Positions 44,620 through 52,721 of a stretch of DNA of 64,000 bases are shown in pieces. The DNA comes from an archaeon. Its GTDB lineage: Archaea; Asgardarchaeota; Thorarchaeia; Thorarchaeales; Thorarchaeaceae. The stretch covers positions 124,001 through 188,000 of the forward strand of contig JAJRWI010000010.1 of assembly GCA_024276825.1 (NCBI GenBank), read 5' to 3'. A program made the translations under genes and the position numbers. Positions within the stretch are counted from its first letter, which is position 1, and each line of letters opens with the position of its first letter. The notes beneath the pieces are model-generated. The model saw nothing but the letters and a program-made list of their open reading frames with translations. It was not told the origin of the DNA and did not search any database.

Positions 44620-45348
44620 GTGAATCTAAAGATCATTGGAAACAAAATAGTTGCTTCTGCAGGAACTGCTGCTGTATATTTACCAGTAGCTGCAGGCATT
44701 CTGACACCGATGGTCTGGCTTCTTGCATCATGGTATTTTTCATGGGACTTGTTAGGTTTTATTCTCCCATTCTCTCATAACATGAGTGGAATGCTTGTCA
44801 TCGCATTTTCATTTCCAGAGAGCATATCTCAACCTCTTGTAATTGCACTCTCCGTCATGGATGTCCTCTTTTTCTTCATTGGCATCTCGTTGTTTTTGAT
44901 CTCATTAGTAGAGATGATCAGGGCTAAAGTCAAGAAACGTGAGCTTGTGACAACAGGGCCTTATAGATATGTCAGGCACCCACAGCATCTTGGGATATCA
45001 TTTATCTTTCTTGGGGTCTCATTCATCCATCTATTGTTTCCATTTTCCTACAATGTCTACATCCGACCTGGCGACATTATTGCATGGTTGTTCACTACTT
45101 TCTTACTAATCACTGTTGCAGACATTGAGGAGGCGAAACTCACGAGAGAGTTCGGACAGGAGTATGAGGAATATCGTGCAAGAACTTCGTTCATGCTCCC
45201 AAGGATCAGACTGCCATTCAAAATGGAGTCGAAACATTTGCAGCAGGGAAAACCTCTTCGATATATCATCTGGTTTATTGTTTTTTGGCTTTTAGCATCG
45301 GGAATACTATTCCTTTCAGTATTCACAACATTGTATTGGACTAGGTGA
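44620..45348 (+). CDS. Isoprenylcysteine-carboxyl-methyltransferase-like membrane protein, copy 1
   Basis: The 242-residue protein has five or six membrane helices and the ICMT/PEMT signature: LVTTGPYRYVRHPQHLGISF, then after two helices EEAKLTREFGQEYEEYRARTSFMLPRI. The RHPQ motif and the EE/F-x-x-EY-x-x-Y motif bind SAM in this family. ICMT methylates prenylated C-terminal cysteines of small GTPases in eukaryotes; prokaryotic relatives modify various lipophilic targets. It starts with GTG at 44620. A paralogue follows seven bases downstream. Confidence 0.82.
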   Translation: MNLKIIGNKIVASAGTAAVYLPVAAGILTPMVWLLASWYFSWDLLGFILPFSHNMSGMLVIAFSFPESISQPLVIALSVMDVLFFFIGISLFLISLVEMIRAKVKKRELVTTGPYRYVRHPQHLGISFIFLGVSFIHLLFPFSYNVYIRPGDIIAWLFTTFLLITVADIEEAKLTREFGQEYEEYRARTSFMLPRIRLPFKMESKHLQQGKPLRYIIWFIVFWLLASGILFLSVFTTLYWTR

Positions 45349-45355
45349 GAGTATC

Positions 45356-46063
45356 ATGGAGAGATCAAGAGTCTTGACAAGTGTGCTGACAGCTCTGGCT
45401 TCATTTGCATTATACTTGCCAGTTATTGCAGGAATCTTGACACCAATGGTCTGGTTGCTAGCCGCTTGGTATTTTGCGTGGGACTTGCTCTCAGTTATTT
45501 TGCCATATTCGAGTCTTATGAGTGGTCTGTGGTTGGTAAATCTCAATGGGACCACATTGATCATCATATGGCTTGTTGAGATAATAGTGATAATCACAGG
45601 AGCCATGATCTTTCTCGCTGCTTTACGTGAGATGGTCACCCACCGCTCAAAAGGAGGCGGCCTCATCACAACTGGGCCATATTCGTATATTAGGCATCCG
45701 CAGCATCTTGGGATTGCTCTATTCTTGCTGCCATTCTCATTGTTTCAGATAACATCTTTGACTAGCTTTGCAGGTATTAGGCCCGGTGATATAGTGTCAT
45801 GGTTGTTTGTTGTGTTCCTTCTGCTCATTTCAGCAGACTATGAAGAGTTTCGACTTCTAAGACTCTTTGATAATGAGTTTATTGCATATCGAGAGAGAAC
45901 AGCATTCATCATTCCAAGAATCAGACTAGGATTTCCTATTGGAACGACGCACCTTTCTCAAGGAAGGCCACTACGATATATTCTCTTATTCTTGACCTTC
46001 TGGGTGCTCGCCTCACTCATAATGTTCGTGTTCTCTTTCGTCGAACTTCAATGGATTTTGTGA
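45356..46063 (+). CDS. Isoprenylcysteine-carboxyl-methyltransferase-like membrane protein, copy 2
   Basis: A 235-residue tandem paralogue of the preceding gene. The same landmarks are present: PVIAGILTPMVWLLAAWYFAWDLL at the N-terminus (copy 1 has PVAAGILTPMVWLLASWYFSWDLL), GPYSYIRHPQHLGIALF and EEFRLLRLFDNEFIAYRERTAFIIPRIRL, plus a shared LSQGRPLRYI tail. The pair arose by local duplication and is probably co-transcribed. Whether they act as a heterodimer or on different substrates cannot be told. Confidence 0.82.
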   Translation: MERSRVLTSVLTALASFALYLPVIAGILTPMVWLLAAWYFAWDLLSVILPYSSLMSGLWLVNLNGTTLIIIWLVEIIVIITGAMIFLAALREMVTHRSKGGGLITTGPYSYIRHPQHLGIALFLLPFSLFQITSLTSFAGIRPGDIVSWLFVVFLLLISADYEEFRLLRLFDNEFIAYRERTAFIIPRIRLGFPIGTTHLSQGRPLRYILLFLTFWVLASLIMFVFSFVELQWIL

Positions 46064-46170
46064 GAAGAAATTCATATGGTGAAAGATTCATACTATGCAG
46101 AACTTTACTGTGTTCAATGAAAAAAGCTAATAAGCAATAAGATTTGACTTCCACAACGAACAACCCCTAT

Positions 46171-46245
46171 GGCCCGAGTGGGGTAGTGGCAACCTTGGAG
46201 ACTGTGGATCTCTAGCGGCGGGTTCGATTCCCGCCTCGGGCCCCA
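46171..46245 (+). tRNA. tRNA-His (GTG anticodon)
   Basis: The acceptor stem GCCCGAG (46172-46178) pairs with CTCGGGC (46235-46241). The anticodon loop CTGTGGA with a GAGA/TCTC stem gives GTG, and the T arm is GCGGG TTCGATT CCCGC. The extra G at 46171 opposite C73 is the G-1 identity base of tRNA-His, encoded in the DNA. CCA at 46243-46245 is also encoded. No intron is seen. Confidence 0.95.
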
Positions 46246-46310
46246 CTTCTATCATCCAGCCGTTCTAAAGTCTAGAATAATATTATTTCTGAGTAATGCA
46301 AGTATCGATA

Positions 46311-48128
46311 ATGATGAGCAATGAATCATTCAATAGAAATGGGACCACACTAAAAGAGTTGATTCTAAAGAGAGCAATCGTTGCTGCCATCGCTGCTATT
46401 GTGGTTATTGCATCAATCAGTATACTTGTTCCAAGCACGGTGACTCCGCAGATAATTATTGAGAAGGAGAATAATCCAAGCGGTCATGAGGGATTCAATC
46501 TGACTTCTAGTTTGAGCAACCACACATCATCTCAGACTATGTTGAATGACACACCATTTTTGAGCGATGAGTTTTGGACCATAAATGCATATAGCCTATC
46601 GTCTGATTGGTCAACATACCAAATCACGCAATTGGGAGATCATGCAGTCATTGCAATAGAAAATGGGGAGTGCGAATTTACTAGGGAGTTTAGTGTGAAT
46701 GTAGCTGTCCAAAATACAATAAATCTCACATTAAAGGGCAAGGTGATCTCAGGCCAGGTCGAGATCTTTGTAAGATTTTATGTATGGTCGTGGTATACTC
46801 CTAATTATTATACAGGGAATTATCAATATATAACGAAGATAGACGCGGGAGAGAGAATTGACTTCTCATTCTTTAGGGACATTAGCAATTTGAAGACATT
46901 ATTATCACCAAGATGGATAGCAAGTATAAGCACGCAAATAGAAATAGTCGCTGAGGAGAGTTGCGTGGCTCAAATAGATTCTGCGATCATTGAAACTACT
47001 TCAGAAGAGCCACTAGCGACTTTGACCGTTGATATGCAAAACACGGGAATGGAGAGTATATATGACATATCAGGCGTTTCCAATACTTACAACATTCCTG
47101 GAATTAACATAACAGACCTGGCCACATCAGAGTGGTCGGTCATAACACCTATGACTAAGGACTTGAAGGTGTATCTTCCCTCAGGAAACTTTTCTTGCAC
47201 TGCGGGATTATTCAATTACTCTACCGAAGACACGCACTTTGAGTTTCTGCTATCTTTAGACTCAAGACTTGATTATCGACTTGTGATTAGAGTTGAAATG
47301 ATTAGAATTGATTTCAGCATGACACCAGATCTGCCTCAGATTGGAGTTTCGATTAGATGGTCAGAGGAAGTATTGTATTGTTGGGATGGAGAGATCACAC
47401 CACCTTATTCGATTAAAATCTTCATTCCCGCAAAGGCTGGCGAATTGATTGTTTCTATTGTATATCTTAGTAGAATTGATGGAAGGCTTAGTCTAGTAGG
47501 CACAAGAGTATCACTCAATGGCACATTAAATCTTAAAGTATCAGTAAAGGCACCATTCTTTTCATTCCTTGGAGGAGCTGCTACGGCGGGAGATATTGTT
47601 CTGATTGCTGTTGGAATTGCCTTGCTAATAATGACACTTTCGAGTCTTAATGAGATCACCAGACCTTATGGGTGGGAGGTAGTAATTAAAGATCCAAAGT
47701 TCATTCCAATACTGATATTAGGCGCCAGCGCCCTGTTTCCATGGTTGGTGGAGTCGCATACTGGCAGTAATTTGGGATCACCACCACATGTATTAGTTTC
47801 ATATTACTATGTGCCATTCTGTGTGAAACTAATAAAAACACAGAACAGTCTGCTATTTCCATTAATGTATCAATACCTGATAATAGACCTCATCTTCAAA
47901 ATCATGGTGTTTTGGATACCACTACTCTACGGATATTCACGCATTGGGTTCAGTATGAAAAGCATTTGGAATGATTATCTTTATGCGATAGCAATACCAT
48001 TCATTCTAGTTATTTTGACTCTATTTGATAATCATGGTGGGCAGATTGGGCCAGGATTGGTGCTTGCGGCCATTGCACCTGCTGTGTATGTCGTTCAACG
48101 CAAACTATATCGCAAATTGAGAAGATAA
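46311..48128 (+). CDS. Large membrane protein with extracellular beta-rich domain
   Basis: A roughly 605-residue protein with one N-terminal membrane helix (AIVAAIAAIVVIASISILV), a long extracellular part of about 380 residues rich in Ser/Thr/Asn with many N-glycosylation sequons, and five or six C-terminal helices. I recognise no family. The start at 46311 is preferred because AATAATATTATT at 46276-46287 would place a leaderless transcript start at about 46310. It is followed 16 bases later by a membrane winged-helix gene, as in the pair at 51144-52629, so the two may form a surface sensor and regulator. Confidence 0.7.
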   Translation: MMSNESFNRNGTTLKELILKRAIVAAIAAIVVIASISILVPSTVTPQIIIEKENNPSGHEGFNLTSSLSNHTSSQTMLNDTPFLSDEFWTINAYSLSSDWSTYQITQLGDHAVIAIENGECEFTREFSVNVAVQNTINLTLKGKVISGQVEIFVRFYVWSWYTPNYYTGNYQYITKIDAGERIDFSFFRDISNLKTLLSPRWIASISTQIEIVAEESCVAQIDSAIIETTSEEPLATLTVDMQNTGMESIYDISGVSNTYNIPGINITDLATSEWSVITPMTKDLKVYLPSGNFSCTAGLFNYSTEDTHFEFLLSLDSRLDYRLVIRVEMIRIDFSMTPDLPQIGVSIRWSEEVLYCWDGEITPPYSIKIFIPAKAGELIVSIVYLSRIDGRLSLVGTRVSLNGTLNLKVSVKAPFFSFLGGAATAGDIVLIAVGIALLIMTLSSLNEITRPYGWEVVIKDPKFIPILILGASALFPWLVESHTGSNLGSPPHVLVSYYYVPFCVKLIKTQNSLLFPLMYQYLIIDLIFKIMVFWIPLLYGYSRIGFSMKSIWNDYLYAIAIPFILVILTLFDNHGGQIGPGLVLAAIAPAVYVVQRKLYRKLRR

Positions 48129-48144
48129 TTGGATTGTGTTGGTA

Positions 48145-48588
48145 ATGATGAAACGGAAGGATGATCTGCCAATTATTTTTAAGCTGGGTGAAACCACTTG
48201 GCGAGTCTTACTGGTTATCTTAAGTATTAGGGAACCCATTGGTCCTAGGGAGTTGTCAAGGCGGCTGAATTTCAGTAGTCCCAGTGTTGGGCTATATCAT
48301 TTAGAGAAGTTGAAAGAGGAGGACCTTGTTCACAAGACCAGAGATGGGGACTATATTATCAACACGAATGCGGACTTTGGGTTTTTGGAGAACTATCTGT
48401 TCTATGAACAGGGGGCGTTGCCAAGAATCACGATGTATGCTACATTTGTCACATTCTTGATGCTGGCATATGGATTATTCATCCCCTTTGATTTTAGTGC
48501 TCATAATATCTTTGCGCTTGTTGTGGGATGGTCAGCGGCCACATTCTTCTGGAGAGAGTTCATTAGGTATTATCGGACATTGAAATGA
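48145..48588 (+). CDS. Membrane-bound winged-helix protein
   Basis: A 147-residue protein. An N-terminal winged helix (TTWRVLLVILSIREPIGPRELSRRLNFSSPSVGLYHLEKLKEEDLV, given here only by its IGPRELSRRL and SPSVGLYHLEKL helices) is followed by two membrane helices, RITMYATFVTFLMLAYGLF and IFALVVGWSAATFFW. Such proteins could regulate transcription from the membrane. It is co-oriented with the large surface protein just upstream. Starts at 48136, 48145 or 48148 are all possible. Confidence 0.75.
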   Translation: MMKRKDDLPIIFKLGETTWRVLLVILSIREPIGPRELSRRLNFSSPSVGLYHLEKLKEEDLVHKTRDGDYIINTNADFGFLENYLFYEQGALPRITMYATFVTFLMLAYGLFIPFDFSAHNIFALVVGWSAATFFWREFIRYYRTLK

Positions 48589-48606
48589 AGTAGAGGTCAG
48601 GTTCAT

Positions 48607-48643
48607 AATTGATTTAAACAATGCAAGGATTATCTTCTTGATC
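48607..48643 (+). promoter_or_regulatory. Promoter of truncated dehydrogenase copy
   Basis: ATTGATTTAAACAA matches the promoter of the intact copy at 52922-52935. The TTTAAA box lies 32 bases before the ATG at 48644, the spacing expected for a leaderless archaeal transcript. Its conservation in both copies supports it as a TATA box. Confidence 0.6.
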
Positions 48644-48799
48644 ATGACAGGAAATATGCATGCTGCATTGTTTTATGATATTGGTGATGTGAGATATGAG
48701 GTGACTAATGTTCCCGAGATTGGTGATGGAGAGATATTGATCAAGGTTGGTACTGCACTTACATGTGGAACGGACGTTAAAACATACAGGAAGGGGCAC
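48644..48799 (+). pseudogene. Truncated zinc dehydrogenase gene (5-prime fragment)
   Basis: The first 51 codons (MTGNMHAALFYDIGDVRYE through CGTDVKTYRKGH) match the start of the intact zinc dehydrogenase at 52966. The frame then enters element B at 48799 and ends shortly after. The catalytic zinc Cys in CGTD is present but the rest of the enzyme is missing and is not found on the far side of the element. It is a broken copy left by rearrangement. Confidence 0.9.
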
Positions 48800-49007
48800 C
48801 GTTCATTGTTAGTTGGACATTCTTGGACACTATTGTCCTGTCCTTCCAAGAACGGTACTGGAATATTTCTCGTGATTGTGTCCTCAATCGAGCTATTTAA
48901 GCTCCCACATTTTTCGAGTGGTATCGTCAAATAAATATTTAAACAGTGTCCAACTTTTCTATGTGTGCAATTTATGCCACAAGAGGATGTCTTCAAGGGA
49001 GGAGGAC

Positions 49008-50288
49008 TCATGTGTTGGTCTTCAATAGTCCTTTGACTATTCCAATGAACTCCTCCGTTCCAATCTCTCTCTTTATCCTCTTGAGCCTTCTCAATTCTCT
49101 CCTGTACCTCTCCTCTTTTCTCTTGCTCATCTCTCTGTTGTATGCATCCCTAAACACTGTCTTGTCCCTCAACATCCTCCACACCACCACCATCAGTCTT
49201 CTGGCCAAGGCTATGGTCGCCACATGATGATTACGCCTCATCTTGAGTCTCTTGTGATACTCCCTCAACTCCCATGGACCAATCTGAGCACACTTCTGCG
49301 CCACTAGATACATCACAGTCCTGACATGTCTGTTACTAGTCTTCACTATTCCCCCTGCCTTACTCACAGGACCCGACTGATATGTCCTTGGGACCAACCC
49401 CAGATATGAACACATCTTCTCAGGACTGTCAAATCGCCCCACCCCCCCAATCTCTGCCTTCACCACCGCAGCACTGGTCAGGGCCATACCAGGTATTGTG
49501 ACCAACAACTCGATGTCCCTGTCACCATTCTCATCCCTCATCTGTTCCACCAACCCAGCTATGGCAGCATCAAACATCCTCACCCGTTCCTCTAACACCT
49601 CCATGTTCCGCAACAGGTCCATGATGATCAACCTCTGGACCTCTGACACTGACCCGAAGACCCTCTTCTGCTCCCAGGTCAACCCGGTGTGGTCCCCCCT
49701 CAGAGCTCTGAGAAGTGCCAGACGCGCAGCCTTACCAAAGGTGTCACAGAGTCCAAGGTCCACCAGTACCGTGTCAAGAACACTGTGACACCGGTTCTTT
49801 GTCCTGGCAAGGTCTCTCACCAGTCTGGCACGCATCCTTGTGGCATCCCTCAGGTCCTTGATGACCCCCTTAGGAACATAGGAAGGTCTGACAAACCCGG
49901 CCCTCAGCAGAACTGCCAACCAGACACTGTCCCTCATGTCGGTCTTGTGCCCTGCCACATTCTTGACCTGTCTGGAGTTTGCCAGGACAATCTTGACCCC
50001 TGCCCTCTCAACAGCTGTGAACACTGCACACCAGTAGACTCCTGTGGACTCGACCACTGCCGTGGAGACCCCGATGTCTCTCATCCATCCGGTCAGTTGA
50101 ATGAACCCCTTCCAGGAGTTGGAGAATGTCCTGTGTTCAACATGTTCTCCCATCACAAGACCCAGATCGGATGCCTGCCCTGGTAGATACTGTCTGTCGT
50201 GTTCATCAAGTTCCCCAATAGCAGCACAGACCAGAGTCTTCTTGCTCACATCGATTCCGCAATATTTTAGTGGTCTCATTACACTCAT
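49008..50288 (-). CDS. IS110-family transposase (DEDD recombinase)
   Basis: A 426-residue protein from the ATG at 50288. The N-terminal DEDD RuvC-like domain has YCGIDVSKKTLV, AVVESTGVYW and HKTDMRDSVWLAVLL, giving the four acidic residues. The C-terminal transposase-20 domain has LLVTIPGMALTSAAVV, FDSPEKMCSYLGLVPRTYQSGPVS with the conserved Ser, and TSNRHVRTVMYLVAQ. IS110 enzymes use a structured bridge RNA to pair donor and target DNA. The frame is intact, so it may be active. An upstream extension to 50360 is open but unlike the family. The gene is GC-richer than its neighbours. Confidence 0.93.
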   Translation of the reverse strand: MSVMRPLKYCGIDVSKKTLVCAAIGELDEHDRQYLPGQASDLGLVMGEHVEHRTFSNSWKGFIQLTGWMRDIGVSTAVVESTGVYWCAVFTAVERAGVKIVLANSRQVKNVAGHKTDMRDSVWLAVLLRAGFVRPSYVPKGVIKDLRDATRMRARLVRDLARTKNRCHSVLDTVLVDLGLCDTFGKAARLALLRALRGDHTGLTWEQKRVFGSVSEVQRLIIMDLLRNMEVLEERVRMFDAAIAGLVEQMRDENGDRDIELLVTIPGMALTSAAVVKAEIGGVGRFDSPEKMCSYLGLVPRTYQSGPVSKAGGIVKTSNRHVRTVMYLVAQKCAQIGPWELREYHKRLKMRRNHHVATIALARRLMVVVWRMLRDKTVFRDAYNREMSKRKEERYRRELRRLKRIKREIGTEEFIGIVKGLLKTNT

Positions 50289-50476
50289 AACAACGACCCT
50301 CAGTTCTTCTGGGACTGTGGACGACCGGGAGTGACAATTTTCAATACGTGCTCGTGGCACAAGGAGATCACTTCGTCTGGTCGTCCAGGGTCATTTTGTC
50401 CACCGTCATCCCGGTGACACTGTTGGGCCCGACCCATCTAGTCCCTGTGCGGAGAGTTCTCATTGCACACTCATAT
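50289..50476 (-). ncRNA. Candidate IS110 bridge RNA
   Basis: The 188 noncoding bases between the transposase start and the element end are where IS110-group elements encode their bridge RNA. Stems are visible: GGACGACC (minus strand 50386-50379) pairs with GGTCGTCC (50326-50319) around a loop that itself holds a GTGC/GCAC hairpin near 50348-50360, and CACCG/CGGTG pair near 50401-50415. This is consistent with a two-loop guide RNA. No covariance support is available. Confidence 0.45.
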
Positions 50477-50477
50477 C

Positions 50478-50511
50478 TTTTGTCTAGGTTCTACGCATCT
50501 ACGCGCAACCC
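50478..50511 (+). repeat. 34-base element end repeat, copy 2
   Basis: It matches 42796-42829 with two mismatches. It marks the outer end of copy B. Coding homology to the protease-like gene begins directly after it. Confidence 0.85.
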
Positions 50512-50757
50512 ATACTCCACCACTTTTACAGCCGGCACATTCTCCGTAATAGTCCGAACCGCTGTGTTCACAGCACTGTCATGATGCATCACAACCACCA
50601 CATCCGAGACCACCGGTGTGGAAAACGGCATGACCCACAACGGTGACAGCACGGCAACCACAAGCAGGGCACACTTGATTTTCAAAAGGAAAAGGTTACG
50701 ATGACGACCGACTGACAAAACTTCTTTCATGCACTCGATAGTCATTATTTTCTCCAT
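50512..50757 (-). pseudogene. Truncated copy of the caspase-like membrane protein gene
   Basis: About 82 codons encode LSPLWVMPFSTPVVSDVVVV, then MHHDSAVNTAVRTI and VVEYG, matching residues 21-86 of the intact protein encoded at 51592-52629. The match stops exactly at the element B end. The His-Gly and Ala-Cys parts and all but the first membrane segment are missing, so it cannot be a working enzyme. Confidence 0.88.
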
Positions 50758-51143
50758 CTCTTCCCCTAAAGATTGCCAACTCTGAATAATAAGGGGAGCA
50801 AATGTAAATAAAATTTCTGAAGAATTTAACTCTGAGAAAAAGGCGAGTCTGTGTACACAATAAAAAAGGGAGACGAGAAGACCCTATTATGAAAAGAGAG
50901 AGGAGAGTTTCTCGGATGTTCCGATCTAGTTCCATTCAAGCACTTGTATATTCCACTAACTAACCCCATCTCGCTCATGAGAGTTCCCTCCTTTGACTAC
51001 TTGGCTCATAAAATGTATATGAAATTTCCAGAAATTTTCTCATTTTGAGTGTGAAAGGACCCAAGAAAACATTGTTACACGCCAGAGCTAATTCGTAAAG
51101 GAACAATCACCAAGATGACAGCCATTGATGCGATCGTGAACTG
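50758..51143. other. 386-base AT-rich spacer without a convincing gene
   Basis: It holds the promoter of the truncated gene (TTTTATTTACATTTG on the minus strand near 50800-50815) and the downstream region of the membrane winged-helix gene. A short minus-strand frame starting MSEMGLVSG at 50977 with AAAGGAGGG upstream loosely resembles the start of the intact protease-like gene, but soon loses any match. I see no RNA gene or repeat. Confidence 0.4.
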
Positions 51144-51599
51144 CTAGTTCAGATGAAAGTAAGGCCAAGCCTCAAGATAAGTGCAGCTAGTAGCTATCAA
51201 GGTAAGTAATACAAAGATGATAACGATAAGCCAAGGTGGCATAGAAACCCGTGGGGAGAAAGCAATCAGAATTGTGACAATTATCATAATGACTTCTAAT
51301 AGAACAAACTGTGCAATGCTGATTCGTAGAGATCTCTGTCGTATTTTTGCAATAGCCAGATAGAGAAGTCCATCTTCGGTAGTAGAGATCCAATTTGCAC
51401 GAACAAGTGATCTAATAGAGCGTTCACTCAGAGTACTCTGTTCAACAAGCGTGGAAAGCGGAACAGCTGAATCGGGGCTTGTAGCTCCGAGATTCACCAA
51501 GTGCCTTAATGCGGGGTTCCTCACCCGACGATTGAAGAAGAGTCCTGCACTGCTCACAAGTATCACCAGTTCATCCGAAGAATGTAGTTGCCTAATCAT
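51144..51599 (-). CDS. Membrane winged-helix protein paired with the caspase-like protein
   Basis: A 151-residue protein. An N-terminal winged helix has VPLSTLVEQSTLSERSIRSLV as its helix-turn-helix and DGLLYLAIA as the wing. Two membrane helices follow: FVLLEVIMIIVTILIAF and WLIVIIFVLLTLIATSC. Its start overlaps the stop of the caspase-like gene by eight bases, so the two are translated from one transcript. The layout suggests a membrane-held regulator whose activity may depend on the partner. Function is inference. Confidence 0.72.
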   Translation of the reverse strand: MIRQLHSSDELVILVSSAGLFFNRRVRNPALRHLVNLGATSPDSAVPLSTLVEQSTLSERSIRSLVRANWISTTEDGLLYLAIAKIRQRSLRISIAQFVLLEVIMIIVTILIAFSPRVSMPPWLIVIIFVLLTLIATSCTYLEAWPYFHLN

Positions 51600-52629
51600 C
51601 AGGATCGGTGAGATCGCTCAGTATCCCAAGTAGCAACACTGCAACTGTAAGTGCTAGCGCAATATTAGAAATCAAAGTTACCCATGGTGTAGATGCACAA
51701 ATCCCTAATACACCTACTTTCCACAGATCGTACCATGCTACCGAGACAATGATATAGTATATGAGAGTAGGAACTAGTGGAACCAATGATGCTATGAATG
51801 CAAGTAGGGAAACTCCCCCGTATAACCAGCCGATACACATCACAACGATATTCAAAAGAATAGCAAAATATCCTACAGCCAACATTGCTCCTATATCTCT
51901 CACGGTCTCCTTTTCCAATGCCCAGCCCATTCCATAACCTGCAAGTAGCGAAACTACAAGGAAAGTGACACCTACACATGCCCAGAATAGCTCGTTTGGA
52001 CCGAGCTGCCCAACGATATATCCGAGGAGCATTGGAGGTTTATCTTCCCCACCAAGTAGAGCAACCACCTGTTCATACATCATTGTAAGAACATTCTCGC
52101 TGGGTGCAAGCAGGTACGTAACGAATAGACCACCCAATGTCGCATCTACAACGCCAGTAAATCCAATAACCAATCGATCATCAACATATTGATTAATCTC
52201 AGCTGAGTTGCATGCCAGCACGATATCCTTTCCCGGAGTCATCTCTATTCTGCTACTGAATGCCTTCCACGAGAGCACATGTGACTGAGCAAGAATACTG
52301 TCCTCTGAGCCATGGGACACCCACACCACTCTGCCGACCACCCGGTGCAGGGTCAGCGCATACTCCAGAGACCCATAGTCCACCACTCGCACAGCAGGAT
52401 CATTCGCCACGATCGTCCTGACCGCAGTGCTCACTACACTATCATGATGCATGACCACAACAGTATCTGCAACGACAGGGCTTGACAGTGGTATGACCCA
52501 GAGAGGTGACAACATCACGATCATCAGCAGGGCTGTTTCAAGTCTCAAAAGATTGCAATGCCGACCGACCGACGGACCTAGTCTCACTCGTGCACGCACT
52601 GCACAATCAACTATCCCTCCTTCACTCAT
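51592..52629 (-). CDS. Membrane protein with caspase-like (clan CD-type) His/Cys pattern
   Basis: A 345-residue protein. A membrane helix at about 31-49 is followed by an exposed domain of 160 residues and four C-terminal helices (about 211-230, 249-269, 274-298, 315-338). The exposed domain has a hydrophobic strand ending in SHG (VVWVSHGSED, His106) and a later strand ending in AC (KDIVLACNS, Cys140). That is the hallmark order of clan CD peptidases such as caspases, gingipain and CHAT enzymes. The His-Cys spacing of 34 residues is short but possible. The match is by pattern only. It overlaps a membrane winged-helix gene and has a truncated copy nearby. Substrate and role are unknown. Confidence 0.6.
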   Translation of the reverse strand: MSEGGIVDCAVRARVRLGPSVGRHCNLLRLETALLMIVMLSPLWVIPLSSPVVADTVVVMHHDSVVSTAVRTIVANDPAVRVVDYGSLEYALTLHRVVGRVVWVSHGSEDSILAQSHVLSWKAFSSRIEMTPGKDIVLACNSAEINQYVDDRLVIGFTGVVDATLGGLFVTYLLAPSENVLTMMYEQVVALLGGEDKPPMLLGYIVGQLGPNELFWACVGVTFLVVSLLAGYGMGWALEKETVRDIGAMLAVGYFAILLNIVVMCIGWLYGGVSLLAFIASLVPLVPTLIYYIIVSVAWYDLWKVGVLGICASTPWVTLISNIALALTVAVLLLGILSDLTDPDD

Positions 52630-52721
52630 AAGAGTTTCTTCTTCAATTTTTTTTTTTAATTATCAAAGGCGTATAAACGTTACTGTTCTTTGAATCCGTC
52701 TTAGCTTGATTGATCAATTGA

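Larger units (their letters stand above)
48959..50476 (-). mobile_element. IS110-family insertion sequence
   Basis: About 1518 bases. The ends carry TATGTGTGCAAT (48960-48971) and its imperfect inverse ATTGCACACTCATA (50462-50475). A CTTTT stretch flanks both sides (48954-48958 and 50477-50481). Removing the element and one CTTTT restores GTCCAACTTTTGTCTAGG, which matches the unoccupied copy A sequence GTCCAACTTTGTCTAAG. It carries one transposase gene and a 188-base noncoding region upstream of it that may make the bridge RNA. Confidence 0.85.
48799..50511 (+). mobile_element. MITE-like IS607 derivative (copy B), split by IS110
   Basis: The low end CCGTTCATTGTTAGTTGGAC with the TCCTGTCCTTCCAAGAACGG block matches copy A near 42258-42315. 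The high end TTTGTCTAGGTTCTACGCAT to CAACCCA matches copy A at 42796-42829. Without the IS110 insertion the element is only about 190 bases and codes for nothing. It joins a truncated dehydrogenase on its left to a truncated protease-like gene on its right, so the two halves probably came together by recombination between copies. Confidence 0.75.

Noticed and set aside
49689..50186. Plus-strand frame opposite the IS110 transposase
   Set aside because: It is Pro/Ser/Cys-rich and antisense to a complete transposase; no motif is visible.
50930..50985. Minus-strand start MSEMGLVSG with AAAGGAGGG, possible third copy of the caspase-like gene start
   Set aside because: Similarity to the intact start covers only about ten codons, then ends; it may be chance.
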